This document shows, in pieces, positions 26,892-34,949 of a DNA stretch of 64,000 bases. Position numbers and translations under genes: made by a program. The stretch covers positions 124,001-188,000 of the IMG/VR virus record IMGVR_UViG_3300042939_000736. The stretch is one strand, 5' to 3'. The notes below the pieces were generated by a model that searched no databases, was not told the origin of the DNA, and worked only from the letters and a program-made list of their open reading frames with translations. The number at the start of each line of letters is the position of its first letter. Within the stretch, counting starts at the first letter, position 1. This stretch comes from a virus.

Positions 26892-27054
26892 TTGGTTGAA
26901 AAGTGAAATAGAAAAAGACAAAAATGATCTTGATATTGAAAAACACAATTTAATTGCTGAAATTAAAAAACTAAAAAAAGAAGATATATTACCAAAAAAA
27001 CCTGAAAAACTAAGTGTATGGGAGAAGATGAAAAAAATATTAATGATATCTTAG
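26854..27054 (+). CDS. Small coiled-coil protein
   Basis: 66 residues, almost wholly a charged helix (LEAEIDWLKSEIEKDKNDLD), starting inside the previous gene (38-nt overlap) and running 37 nt into the next. The overlaps continue the dense arrangement of this operon, but the ORF is short and simple in composition, so the gene call is moderate. Confidence 0.45.
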   Translation: MTKKKTKLEAEIDWLKSEIEKDKNDLDIEKHNLIAEIKKLKKEDILPKKPEKLSVWEKMKKILMIS

Positions 27055-27344
27055 AAAAATTGTTAGTTGTTACTGAAGCGGCTAATGAAATTTTCCCAGA
27101 AGGAAAACCGATCTTGGTTTATGAATTGAATGATCAAGATTTCAAAAAAGTACAAAGTAATTTTAGAAAAATTGATATAAATAAATTAAGATTTAAAATA
27201 GATATTTCAGGTACAGAAATAGTTTTTGTTAATACAAAAGTTTACGAAGAAACAAAAGACGAAGAAGTAAAGAATGAAAAAAAACCAAGTTTTTTCAAAA
27301 GATTATTCTTTCGTAAAAGTAGTGAATCTTCTGTAAAGAAATGA
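27018..27344 (+). CDS. Hypothetical protein
   Basis: 108 residues. The middle looks like an alpha/beta domain (LVYELNDQDFKKVQSNFRKI, then FKIDISGTEIVFVNTKVYEE) and the C-terminus is a basic tail (FFKRLFFRKSSESSVKK). Its 3' end overlaps the convergent reverse-strand gene by 42 nt. No family recognised. Confidence 0.5.
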   Translation: MGEDEKNINDILEKLLVVTEAANEIFPEGKPILVYELNDQDFKKVQSNFRKIDINKLRFKIDISGTEIVFVNTKVYEETKDEEVKNEKKPSFFKRLFFRKSSESSVKK

Positions 27345-27941
27345 TTTGTTAATTCCTTTTGATTCTAAAATATTATATAAATATTTTTTTTGTTCTTTAG
27401 AAGAATCTTTGACTAAAATACAATCCAACCTGTTATTACTTATCAAGTAAGATTCCAATACATCCATAAACCTTGAACACTCGTCGATAGACTTCAATGA
27501 AATCAAATTGACATCATTATCATTTTGTATCGCGACTTTATTGTTCAATTTTGAAACTAACTTTATGTTTGATTTAGGTAAATATTTTTTTACAAAAGAA
27601 TCAAAATTAATTTTAGATTTTTCCTGAACGTCATAAACTTCTTCATGAATATTATATTTCGAAATTTTACTTAATCTATAGTTAGTATCGTCGAGATCAA
27701 CTTTTACCTGCCTTCCGAGTTCATCTTTTACAAAGTATAAATCAAAATTTGTACTACCCGATTCCAAAAAACCAATTTCGTAATCACACAATTTTCCATT
27801 TTCAAAACGTTTAGGAAAATTCACTGAATTGCTAGTTTGTAGTAAAAAATCAAAGTATTTTAATGCTCTTTCTTTATTCAAAAATTTATTTAGAATCTTT
27901 TTTCTTTTTTTATTTTTGAATAGTACTATTAGATATTTCAT
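27303..27941 (-). CDS. Hypothetical protein, reverse strand
   Basis: 212 residues from the ATG at 27941; an open frame extends further upstream but runs into the dnaJ region. The start MKYLIVLFKNKKRKKILNKF is basic. KYFDFLLQTSNSVNFPKRFE and CDYEIGFLESGS suggest an alpha/beta fold. The C-terminus (YNILESKGINKSFLYRRF) is basic. It is divergent from dnaJ, with only about 45 nt between the starts. Function unknown. Confidence 0.55.
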   Translation of the reverse strand: MKYLIVLFKNKKRKKILNKFLNKERALKYFDFLLQTSNSVNFPKRFENGKLCDYEIGFLESGSTNFDLYFVKDELGRQVKVDLDDTNYRLSKISKYNIHEEVYDVQEKSKINFDSFVKKYLPKSNIKLVSKLNNKVAIQNDNDVNLISLKSIDECSRFMDVLESYLISNNRLDCILVKDSSKEQKKYLYNILESKGINKSFLYRRFTTFTKE

Positions 27942-27985
27942 TTTTTTTATCCTATAATTTAAAATATACAAGAAAAAAACAATAA

Positions 27986-28909
27986 ATGAACGCTGAAAAT
28001 CATTACTCTGTTTTAGGGGTTGAAGAAACCGCAACTCAAGAAGAAATAAAAAAAGCTTATAGAAAATTGGCAAAAGAAAATCATCCCGATAAAGGTGGGG
28101 ATGAAGAATTATTTAAAAAAATTTCCGTGGCATATGATGTAGTTGGTGATGAACAAAAAAGAAAAGAATACGACATACAAAGAAAAAATCCGTTTGCCGG
28201 GTCCAACTTCAGGGATTTTAGTAGTATGTTTAATATGTTTAATCAGAATTTTAGACAACAACAGAAACCTTCAAGAATTATTACACTTTCTGTAGATGTT
28301 ATAAAAAGTTTCATGAATGAAAAAGTTAACTTGAATTATCAAAGAAAAGAAAAGTGTGATCCATGTAATGGTACTGGTGGGGACAAACGATCATGTGCCA
28401 CTTGTAAAGGTGAAGGTGTTTTATGGGCACAAGTTGGTAGTGGGATGTTTGTTCAGATGGTACAAAAGATTTGTACTTCATGTAATGGTTTTGGTCATAC
28501 ATTGATTAATGCATGTCATGTTTGTAAAGGTGATGGTAATAAAGATGAGGTAAAAAGTGTTGAACTTAGAATACCACATGGGATTGATGATGGTCAAATG
28601 ATGCGTTTACAAAACATGGGAGATTTCGAAAATGGTATTTACGGTGATCTTTTAGTTAAAATAACATTAACAAATGAAAGTGGTTTTGAAAAGTTTGGTG
28701 AACACCTATTATATAATAAATATTTCACATTGGACGATCTCAATCAGGAAAATTTTGTTATCCCACATCCACAAGGTGAAATAATGGTTAATTTTCCAAA
28801 ACAAATGGATACATCAAAACCATTAAGACTTAAAGGAAAAGGATTTAAAGGTAGAAACGTTATTGGGGATCTACTTGTCAAACAATTTTTAAAATATGAA
28901 AGAAGTTAG
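27986..28909 (+). CDS. dnaJ: DnaJ (Hsp40) co-chaperone
   Basis: 307 residues with the full type-I layout. The J domain is at 5-65, with HPD at 33-35. A short Phe-rich linker ([20 protein letters not shown]) follows. Four zinc-binding repeats start at C124 ([36 protein letters not shown]), then the C-terminal substrate-binding domain. It should stimulate host DnaK, probably during virion assembly or replication. It is shorter than bacterial DnaJ (about 370) because the G/F linker and C-terminus are reduced. Confidence 0.9.
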   Translation: MNAENHYSVLGVEETATQEEIKKAYRKLAKENHPDKGGDEELFKKISVAYDVVGDEQKRKEYDIQRKNPFAGSNFRDFSSMFNMFNQNFRQQQKPSRIITLSVDVIKSFMNEKVNLNYQRKEKCDPCNGTGGDKRSCATCKGEGVLWAQVGSGMFVQMVQKICTSCNGFGHTLINACHVCKGDGNKDEVKSVELRIPHGIDDGQMMRLQNMGDFENGIYGDLLVKITLTNESGFEKFGEHLLYNKYFTLDDLNQENFVIPHPQGEIMVNFPKQMDTSKPLRLKGKGFKGRNVIGDLLVKQFLKYERS

Positions 28910-29064
28910 AAAGAACTAATAATGTCCTGTACTAATCTTACTGCCCCATATATAGAAAGACCTAATAAAACTATACCAAAAGTGACCAAAAATAATTGTA
29001 ATTTTTCTTGTCCTTTATTACATTTTCTACATCCTGTAACTTGTGTTGCTTCTTTTTTTTCCAT
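28906..29064 (-). CDS. 52-residue membrane microprotein with CxxC
   Basis: Reverse-strand frame from ATG at 29064 to TAA at 28906, its stop overlapping the dnaJ stop tail to tail. The N-terminus carries GCRKCNKGQ, a CxxC pair, and residues about 24-45 form one hydrophobic helix ([19 protein letters not shown]). Other small proteins with an N-terminal CxxC before one helix occur in large phages. Role unknown. Confidence 0.55.
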   Translation of the reverse strand: MEKKEATQVTGCRKCNKGQEKLQLFLVTFGIVLLGLSIYGAVRLVQDIISSF

Positions 29065-29071
29065 ATAATAA

Positions 29072-29578
29072 TTATAATATTACAGTCCTTAAATGAAAAT
29101 ACTTTTCTAACATAACTTTTCTTGATTGAAGAACATCTTTACCGTATAGTTTTAGATAAGTACCATTATCAGAAAATGTACTTGACACAATTAAAAATGT
29201 ATTATCATCACTTCTTGCAAGTATGAATTCAATATAGTCAAATACGTGTTCATCTTTATTATCTTCTCTTTTAAATACAAATTTTATTTTTTTTTCTGTT
29301 GGATCTTTAGAAAATTCATATAAAATTTTTTTATATTTATCACGAATTATATCAGAAAGCATAGTATTAGGTACTCCAACTCTTGTATGAATCTTACTAC
29401 CTGAATAAATTGCATTTAAAATTATATCTTTTATTTCCCCATAACTTAAATTACTTTTTCTATCTGAAGTTTGATGAGTTGTTGCAATAAATTTTGGACC
29501 TTCAGGCGCAGTAAAAAGTTTATGGTGTTTACCACGATTTTCTATTATTATACTTTTAAGTACACTTAATACTTTCAT
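29072..29578 (-). CDS. Hypothetical late protein, reverse strand
   Basis: 168 residues from ATG at 29578, chosen because TATTTAT lies 5 nt upstream; an earlier in-frame ATG six codons up would overlap that element. The N-terminus MKVLSVLKSIIIENRGKHHK is helical. Later parts alternate strands and charged loops (KIKFVFKREDNKDEHVFDYI). It ends 7 nt before the CxxC microprotein start, so the two may share a transcript. No family recognised. Confidence 0.55.
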   Translation of the reverse strand: MKVLSVLKSIIIENRGKHHKLFTAPEGPKFIATTHQTSDRKSNLSYGEIKDIILNAIYSGSKIHTRVGVPNTMLSDIIRDKYKKILYEFSKDPTEKKIKFVFKREDNKDEHVFDYIEFILARSDDNTFLIVSSTFSDNGTYLKLYGKDVLQSRKVMLEKYFHLRTVIL

Positions 29579-29583
29579 TAGTA

Positions 29584-29590
29584 ATAAATA
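29584..29590 (-). promoter_or_regulatory. Candidate late promoter element TATTTAT, reverse strand
   Basis: Reads TATTTAT on the reverse strand, 5 nt upstream of the ATG at 29578 and just past a terminator from the adjacent small unit. Confidence 0.5.
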
Positions 29591-29601
29591 GCACAAAAAA
29601 T

Positions 29602-29622
29602 AAAAAAGGGGACAAAGTCCCC
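29602..29622 (-). terminator. Rho-independent terminator, reverse strand
   Basis: On the reverse strand: GGGGAC, loop TTT, GTCCCC, then six T. It closes the tiny unit that starts at the promoter near 29753-29783. Confidence 0.85.
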
Positions 29623-29650
29623 CTTTATGTTTTTCCTGTTAGGAAGGTAA

Positions 29651-29722
29651 TTAACCTGTCTCTAATAACCGTAAGATGACATCACGACTTGCGTTTTTTA
29701 AATGGTGTACCAAATCATCCAT
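29651..29722 (-). CDS. 23-residue peptide or leader inside a tiny transcription unit
   Basis: From ATG at 29722 to TAA at 29651, encoding MDDLVHHLKNASRDVILRLL plus ETG. A consensus promoter lies upstream and a terminator 29 nt downstream, and this is the only clear frame in the transcript of about 140 nt. It may be a real microprotein, or the unit may be a regulatory RNA with a chance frame. Confidence 0.45.
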   Translation of the reverse strand: MDDLVHHLKNASRDVILRLLETG

Positions 29723-29730
29723 TTTGTTTA

Positions 29731-29742
29731 GTGGTTAACCAC
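29731..29742. promoter_or_regulatory. 12-bp perfect palindrome GTGGTTAACCAC
   Basis: Lies between the reverse-strand -7 box (29753-29760) and the peptide start, at about +3 to +14 of the predicted transcript. A half-site (GTGGTT) recurs at 29761-29766 next to the -7 box. Its place fits an operator for a dimeric repressor or a 5' RNA hairpin. Confidence 0.4.
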
Positions 29743-29752
29743 ATCAACAATA

Positions 29753-29783
29753 CAAAGATAGTGGTTTTTTATTAATATCCAAA
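29753..29783 (-). promoter_or_regulatory. Consensus Bacteroidota promoter TTTG-N19-TATCTTTG, reverse strand
   Basis: On the reverse strand TTTG (29783-29780), exactly 19 nt, then TATCTTTG (29760-29753). Both boxes and the spacing match the Bacteroidota consensus perfectly. Confidence 0.8.
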
Positions 29784-29840
29784 TAAATTATAAAAAAGTT
29801 TGATGTTGATTAATATGATTAAGTTTATTATTTTTTATAC

Positions 29841-30680
29841 ATGTTAAGTTATATCGGAGGTAAAAGTAAAATCGGGAAATGGATTGTTCCTTATTACGAT
29901 AAAAATATGGAGGTTTATTTAGAAACTTTCGGAGGAATGTTTTGGTGTTTCTATAATATGGATCTAAAACAATTCCCCAGACTTAAAAAAGTTGTATACA
30001 ATGACTTCAACCCACTAAACTATAATCTATTTAAATGTGTTCAAAATCCAACTGAATTATTAAGGGCAATAAACAATATTGATTGTCAAAAACAAGGAGT
30101 AGATAATACCCCTGAAATATATAAACAACAGTTTATAAGCTTTCAGGCTGAATTATTTAATGAAGGTTTCAGCTTAGAACCTGGCAATTATGAAGTCGCG
30201 GCTAAGTATGTTTACATTTTAACACAGGTTTTCAGTGGATCAAAACCTGAAACATCAAACTTTATTGACCTTAAAGGAAAATATAAATCGAAATATCTTA
30301 CGTTTAGAGATAAGTTGTCTAAACCTGATTGGGTGGATCACTTTTTAAAAATTACAGATGTTGAAAATATGGATTTTGCGGACGTGATACAAAAATACGA
30401 TTCACCATCTACGTACATTTATTTGGACCCACCATATTGGAAAACAGAAAACTATTATTCCAATCATGATTTCGATAGACAAGACCATGAAAGATTGGCA
30501 AACGTATTACACAAAGTCCAGAGTAAGTTTTCTCTATCATACTATGATTTCGAACTACTTCACAATTGGTTTCCTGAAGATCAATATACTTGGGTCAGAA
30601 AAGAATTTGCAAAAGCCGCCGCAGCAAAGAAAGGTGAAAAACAAAACATGGGTGAAGAATTACTTATTATGAATTATTAA
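29841..30680 (+). CDS. D12-class DNA adenine methyltransferase
   Basis: 279 residues. YIGGKSKIGKWI at 4-15 is the N-terminal SAM/DNA motif of D12 methylases (usually YxGGKxxL). YLETFGGMFW at about 31-40 stands for motif I, and YLDPPYWKTENYY with D196-P-P-Y is motif IV. Length is normal for Dam-like enzymes. It differs from the shorter methylase at 16856, so the phage carries two distinct D12 enzymes. Likely role: N6-adenine modification of phage DNA against host restriction. Confidence 0.82.
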   Translation: MLSYIGGKSKIGKWIVPYYDKNMEVYLETFGGMFWCFYNMDLKQFPRLKKVVYNDFNPLNYNLFKCVQNPTELLRAINNIDCQKQGVDNTPEIYKQQFISFQAELFNEGFSLEPGNYEVAAKYVYILTQVFSGSKPETSNFIDLKGKYKSKYLTFRDKLSKPDWVDHFLKITDVENMDFADVIQKYDSPSTYIYLDPPYWKTENYYSNHDFDRQDHERLANVLHKVQSKFSLSYYDFELLHNWFPEDQYTWVRKEFAKAAAAKKGEKQNMGEELLIMNY

Positions 30681-30698
30681 TTTTTTGACTTGTTGAAA

Positions 30699-30705
30699 TA
30701 TTTAT
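30699..30705 (+). promoter_or_regulatory. Candidate late promoter element TATTTAT
   Basis: TATTTAT lies 13 nt before the ATG at 30719. Confidence 0.48.
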
Positions 30706-30718
30706 TAATAAAAAAATT

Positions 30719-32656
30719 ATGGAATTAGTAAAGTTATTATCCAATATAGTAAAAGAAAACACCAAAGTTAAAAATAGTTTATTATTAGAATATCCAGAAT
30801 CAACAATTAAAAGGTTAGTCCTTAAGTTTAGTGGAAGTACAGAAGACACGGTAGATCAAATTAGACAAACCATTTCTGATTTTGAAAGATTCAAAAATAC
30901 CTTGGTAGGAGCTGAAAGGGACATCTTCACATATGATTATCAAAAATTAAAGGATCTTGTAAAGTCTAAAAGTGAAAGTCAAAAATCTAAAAGAACTTTT
31001 GATGATGTTTTTAAAACATTCATGGAAAAAAATGCTGGTGCAGACAAAAGACTTACTAAATTGAATATTAAAAAGTTTTTTGAAATGAAAGCTTTAGATC
31101 CAAAAAGATTCAGAAAAGACATTTTGGACATGACATCTATGGAATTGTCATCTTTGGTTAGACGTGAATTTGAAAATTTCATGAAAGAAAAATTAACAGA
31201 AAAGTTAATAAAAGAAAATCCTCAAGAAAATATTGAACAAATAGTCAATAGGGTTGATAGATATGTTGCAAACTACACATTAGTCCCTATAAATACAAAA
31301 CCTGCAGGTATGATGAATTTTGTTGAATTCGAACATGTTGTGGATGTTTTACCAATGGAAGACGAATATAAAATTCCTGAAATTGATGTTTCTGATGTTG
31401 ATGTTGTTTTTGAAGACGACAGCATTCTGATATTCAATCCTGATCAAAAACACAAGTGTATCAATATACGAAAAAAGTTTGCCCCTGATAGAAGATGGTG
31501 TACATCTTGGGAAGGGTCATCGAATTATTTTTATAATTATAGGCTTAGACAAAATCTTACATTATACTATGTTATAAATAAAAATTTAAATGAAAGCGAT
31601 GTAAATTTTGCGGTTGTTATACTGGTTGATTATGATTGGAGAAAAAATGTACAATTTAGATTAGCCGATGGTACAAACTCAGGAAAATACGCCGGAGCAA
31701 CCGTTTTACCTTGGAGTGAAATAACTAAAAAAATACCAAATTTAATCGGTAAAGAAAAATATTTTGTACCGCATCCATACTCTTCTGAACAACAAAGTAT
31801 GATGATGAGCTTCGAAAGAAAAAATTTGACATCTACCGACGCAATAAAAGAACTTGGTTCTGAAGAAAACGTTGAATTATGGTTAGAATTAAGGACTCCT
31901 GATTTAACTCAGATCGCTACTGGCCCAATAATTTGGAAAAATTTTACACCTTATTTGAGACATAAATACATTGGTATGGACGGTAAATTGAATGCTGAAA
32001 TGTTGAAATTTACTGATAAGGAAAGTAAAGATTACTATCTTACTAAAAAACGTAAATCACTTTTGTTAACTGACATTGACAAATTGACAGAGGCGGATGT
32101 TTCTTTGATTATGAGTGATGAAATGTCACCATATCATGAAGCACTTATTAATTCATATGCAAAACAATTGGCAAAGAAAAATATTGATCTTAGTTATCTA
32201 CCGATATCATTCCCTAATGATTCCGCAGCTAAATTTGCCACCATGTTTGGTTTAGACACATTGTTTTCTATTTTACCTGAAGATACAAGATTCCTTAATT
32301 TGGAAAACAAATCAGACAAACAGGAACCATTTGACGTACCCGCAAACATATCAAGATTCAAAAATTTGAAAACATTTGTTGCTGACAATATTATCAAAAG
32401 TTTACCTGAATCAATTGGTGAATGTAAAATGTTGTCTTTCCTAAATGTCACAGGAAATAAAGAATTAAAAACTTTACCAAAGTCACTAGCAACTTTGTAT
32501 TGTCTCAACTTTATTTCAGTTATGGATTCTGGCATTGATATTGATAACCTACCAAAGGAGCTATTCAAACACATGATACCTACTGAAGATTTTTTCATAG
32601 TCAATTTCCCTGAAGAGCTCAAAGTTAAAAGAGGTTGTAAATCTAACGAAGACTAA
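30719..32656 (+). CDS. Large late protein with W-C motif domain and leucine-rich C-terminus
   Basis: 645 residues. The helical N-terminal part starts with MELVKLLSNIVKENTKVKNS and LLLEYPE. A central domain (about 225-345) carries DDSILIFNP and DRRWCTSW (W260, C261), shared with proteins at 48023 and 54809. The C-terminal about 130 residues contain leucine-rich-repeat-like units (FKNLKTFVADNIIKSLPESI, then CKMLSFLNVTGNKELKTLP). A TATTTAT element lies directly upstream. Late, possibly virion-borne or effector-like, by inference only. Confidence 0.55.
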   Translation: MELVKLLSNIVKENTKVKNSLLLEYPESTIKRLVLKFSGSTEDTVDQIRQTISDFERFKNTLVGAERDIFTYDYQKLKDLVKSKSESQKSKRTFDDVFKTFMEKNAGADKRLTKLNIKKFFEMKALDPKRFRKDILDMTSMELSSLVRREFENFMKEKLTEKLIKENPQENIEQIVNRVDRYVANYTLVPINTKPAGMMNFVEFEHVVDVLPMEDEYKIPEIDVSDVDVVFEDDSILIFNPDQKHKCINIRKKFAPDRRWCTSWEGSSNYFYNYRLRQNLTLYYVINKNLNESDVNFAVVILVDYDWRKNVQFRLADGTNSGKYAGATVLPWSEITKKIPNLIGKEKYFVPHPYSSEQQSMMMSFERKNLTSTDAIKELGSEENVELWLELRTPDLTQIATGPIIWKNFTPYLRHKYIGMDGKLNAEMLKFTDKESKDYYLTKKRKSLLLTDIDKLTEADVSLIMSDEMSPYHEALINSYAKQLAKKNIDLSYLPISFPNDSAAKFATMFGLDTLFSILPEDTRFLNLENKSDKQEPFDVPANISRFKNLKTFVADNIIKSLPESIGECKMLSFLNVTGNKELKTLPKSLATLYCLNFISVMDSGIDIDNLPKELFKHMIPTEDFFIVNFPEELKVKRGCKSNED

Positions 32657-32660
32657 TTAT

Positions 32661-32957
32661 ATGACTAATGTTGATATTGAAGTTTACATAAGTAATCTAA
32701 TCAATTTTTTTGAAAAGAATCCTAATGATTTAATGGTTCTGATAGGTAATTTACAAAAAGAAGATTTTTATAAAAAACTTAAAGAAAAATCAATACAAAA
32801 TTTTGATAACGGTATTGATTATATACTATCAAAAGACCAAATAGTTGAAATTGTAATCGAACTCAAGTTACCTGAACTTGTAGAAACTTCTAATCCAAAA
32901 GAAGTAATTGAAGGGTACATCCAAAAAACAAAGTTTGGTAATATAATTTTGAATTAA
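32661..32957 (+). CDS. Hypothetical protein
   Basis: 98 residues, all helical (VDIEVYISNLINFFEKNPND, then KLKEKSIQNFDNGIDYIL), starting 4 nt after the large leucine-rich gene and so probably on the same transcript. No metal site or membrane segment seen. Unrecognised. Confidence 0.55.
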   Translation: MTNVDIEVYISNLINFFEKNPNDLMVLIGNLQKEDFYKKLKEKSIQNFDNGIDYILSKDQIVEIVIELKLPELVETSNPKEVIEGYIQKTKFGNIILN

Positions 32958-32959
32958 AA

Positions 32960-32990
32960 TTTGTTTTTATTGAAAAAACGTTTATCTTTG
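32960..32990 (+). promoter_or_regulatory. Consensus Bacteroidota promoter TTTG-N19-TATCTTTG
   Basis: TTTG at 32960-32963, 19 nt, TATCTTTG at 32983-32990, 22 nt before the ATG at 33013. A perfect match to the phylum's consensus. Confidence 0.82.
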
Positions 32991-33012
32991 TTCAATAATT
33001 AAAAACAAATAT

Positions 33013-33768
33013 ATGATCTACACTCCTGAACTTATTAAATCCCAAGCACCTTCAGTATTCGCAACTTCAGCATCTCCAAAGATGACTAACAAGTACACTT
33101 TTGTACCAACTGATCAAGTTTTAGAATTTTTTGATCGCGAAGGTTGGCAAATAGCATCTGTTAAACAAACAGGTAAGGGAATACATTCATTACACGAAAT
33201 CAGATTCCGTAACAGCGAACTTCCCAAAGTTGGTGATACATTAGTTGAAGCAATTGTCAAAAATTCACACAACGGTACTTCTGCTTTTTCTTTGAGTGCT
33301 GGACTATTCAGATTAGTTTGTTCAAACGGATTGACGGTACCAACAGCAGTGGCGGATAGATTTACTATGAGACACAATCATTTTCAACTTGACGATGTTA
33401 AAGAACTGGCAGATCAATTTTCTAAAAAATTACCATTGATTGAACAATCGGTAGGAAGAATGATGGAACGTGAAATGTCAACTGATGAAAAAATTAGTTT
33501 TGTTCGTGAATCTGCTAAAATCAGATTTAACGCTGAAAAAACATTGAACGATATGGAAATTATGGGTCTTCTAACACCTAATCGGAAAGAAGATGAAGGA
33601 GATGACCTTTGGAAAGTTTTTAACACAGTACAAGAAAAATTTATTCGTGGTGGTGTTCAGGTATCAAACCAAAGGGGTAGGGTTTCTAAGATGAGAAAAA
33701 TTGATAGTATTATCGCACAAAATAGTATCAATACGAAACTTTGGGAGTTGGCCGAAGAAATGATCTAA
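33013..33768 (+). CDS. DUF932 family protein
   Basis: 251 residues. FDREGWQIASVKQTGKG, SLHEIRFRN and especially AGLFRLVCSNGLTVPTAVAD match the conserved core of DUF932 phage/plasmid proteins. The C-terminal half is helical. DUF932 members are common in mobile elements, and their biochemical role is not settled. It stands alone between a consensus early promoter and a strong terminator, suggesting an early, highly expressed gene. Confidence 0.75.
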   Translation: MIYTPELIKSQAPSVFATSASPKMTNKYTFVPTDQVLEFFDREGWQIASVKQTGKGIHSLHEIRFRNSELPKVGDTLVEAIVKNSHNGTSAFSLSAGLFRLVCSNGLTVPTAVADRFTMRHNHFQLDDVKELADQFSKKLPLIEQSVGRMMEREMSTDEKISFVRESAKIRFNAEKTLNDMEIMGLLTPNRKEDEGDDLWKVFNTVQEKFIRGGVQVSNQRGRVSKMRKIDSIIAQNSINTKLWELAEEMI

Positions 33769-33806
33769 AAATAAAGTGGTGACTTTTTCACCACTTTATT
33801 TATTTT
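33769..33806 (+). terminator. Rho-independent terminator
   Basis: A 14-bp perfect stem (33769-33782 with 33788-33801), a CTTTT loop and a T-rich tail, starting right after the DUF932 stop. Confidence 0.85.
33797..33803 (+). promoter_or_regulatory. Candidate late promoter element TATTTAT
   Basis: TATTTAT within the 3' arm and tail of the terminator, 9 nt before the ATG at 33813. The overlap with the hairpin makes this one less certain. Confidence 0.35.
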
Positions 33807-33812
33807 TATATT

Positions 33813-34154
33813 ATGACAAATACTAAAGAACTTTTTGATAAAGAAACTGAGTTTCTAAAATCTATTTATGATAGGGAAGGAAAAATATTATCAAAAAACA
33901 GAATCCAAGGTCAATTAAATGTCACACCCGAAATTCTTTTAGAAAAAAACTATAAACCAGAATATCTTAATATGTACACTTATGAAAATGGTGTTTCTTT
34001 TATAGATGCAATTTTTCGTAACAAGTCTGACATTTTCATATATTTATCTAAAAAGATAGCTGTAGACTCGGGATATCAAATAATGATTTATTTTGAACCA
34101 GAAAAACTAGAAGAAACTAAATTCTTTGTAAAAAACTTAATAAAATTAAAATAA
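33813..34154 (+). CDS. Hypothetical protein
   Basis: 113 residues. Contains ILSKNRIQGQLNVTPEILLE and a C-terminal alpha/beta part (DIFIYLSKKIAVDSGYQIMI). It precedes thioredoxin by 7 nt and probably shares its transcript. No family recognised. Confidence 0.55.
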   Translation: MTNTKELFDKETEFLKSIYDREGKILSKNRIQGQLNVTPEILLEKNYKPEYLNMYTYENGVSFIDAIFRNKSDIFIYLSKKIAVDSGYQIMIYFEPEKLEETKFFVKNLIKLK

Positions 34155-34161
34155 TAAAAAA

Positions 34162-34476
34162 ATGGAAATTACCGCAACTGAACTTAAAGAAAAAATAGAA
34201 TCAGGTAAAAAAATTATTGTTGAATTTTGGGCTGAATGGTGTGGTCCCTGTAAAATGATGAAACCTAGATTTGAAAAAGTATCAAATGAAAATGAAACTG
34301 ACGTGGAAATGTACACCATGAATGTTGATCAAAATAAAGACATAAGTGTTTCACTTGGCATTAGAAGTATCCCCACAGTTAAAATTATTAATGGTGGTAA
34401 AGTTGTTGAAACAAAAGTTGGGGTTTTAGAAGAAGGGGACATTAAAAATTTAGTTAAAGAATTATTATTGAATTGA
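34162..34476 (+). CDS. trxA: Thioredoxin
   Basis: 104 residues, the usual thioredoxin length. VEFWAEWCGPCKMMKP carries the WCGPC redox motif (C27, C30), and SIPTVKII supplies the cis-Pro (P71). It would serve as a cytoplasmic reductant, for example for ribonucleotide reductase (no such gene is in this window) or as a polymerase cofactor as in T7. A small lipoprotein and a glutaredoxin follow in the same operon. Confidence 0.9.
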   Translation: MEITATELKEKIESGKKIIVEFWAEWCGPCKMMKPRFEKVSNENETDVEMYTMNVDQNKDISVSLGIRSIPTVKIINGGKVVETKVGVLEEGDIKNLVKELLLN

Positions 34477-34477
34477 T

Positions 34478-34630
34478 ATGATTAAAGTAGTCTTAACATT
34501 TTTTATTTTACTATTTTTGTTTTCATGTAAAACCAGTAAAAGTAGTTGCGATGCTTATGGAAGCAATGATGATCATAAAAGAATTTACAAATATGAAAAT
34601 TCATCTAAAATAATACAAAACAGTAAGTAA
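34478..34630 (+). CDS. Small lipoprotein (50 residues)
   Basis: ATG at 34478, TAA at 34628-34630 sharing a base with the next ATG. The N-terminus MIKVVLTFFILLFLFSCKTS is a lipoprotein signal with lipobox LFSC, so Cys17 would be lipidated. The remaining 33 residues are polar. It lies between thioredoxin and glutaredoxin genes. Possibly a superinfection-exclusion type surface lipoprotein, by analogy only. Confidence 0.6.
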   Translation: MIKVVLTFFILLFLFSCKTSKSSCDAYGSNDDHKRIYKYENSSKIIQNSK

Positions 34631-34917
34631 TGGATAAGTTGGTTGTAGTTTACAGTATGGTTGGTTGTCCTTTTTGTACAGAGTTAAAAGAAATGTTAGA
34701 CAAGGAAGATCTAAATTACGTTGATAGAGATATTGACAAATATAAAGATGAATATGATATTTTTGTTGAAATTACTGAAAACGAATATGTACCGGCATTT
34801 ATGACCATTTTAGATCCTGATTCAGAAAGACCAAAAACAAAACTATATGCTCCTGACAGAGATTTTGATGACTTAGAAGAAGGTCTTAAAATAATCAAAA
34901 ACTTTTATGAAGAATAA
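34630..34917 (+). CDS. Glutaredoxin-like protein
   Basis: 95 residues. VVYSMVGCPFCTELK holds the CPFC redox pair (C13, C16), followed by EYVPAFM with the cis-Pro (P55). It fits the short phage glutaredoxins that reduce ribonucleotide reductase. The C-terminal region is more acidic than in cellular members. It ends the thioredoxin operon before a bidirectional terminator. Confidence 0.8.
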   Translation: MDKLVVVYSMVGCPFCTELKEMLDKEDLNYVDRDIDKYKDEYDIFVEITENEYVPAFMTILDPDSERPKTKLYAPDRDFDDLEEGLKIIKNFYEE

Positions 34918-34920
34918 AAA

Positions 34921-34949
34921 AAACCACCTATAAACGGTGGTTTTTTTTT
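34921..34949. terminator. Terminator between convergent genes
   Basis: An 8-bp stem AAACCACC/GGTGGTTT with a 7-nt loop and nine T on the forward strand, and an A-run on the left that serves the reverse strand. It separates the glutaredoxin gene from the convergent gene at 34948. Confidence 0.85.

Noticed and set aside
27942-28073. N-terminal extension of the reverse-strand gene at 27303-27941
   Set aside because: It would overlap the dnaJ start and has atypical composition; ATG at 27941 is better.
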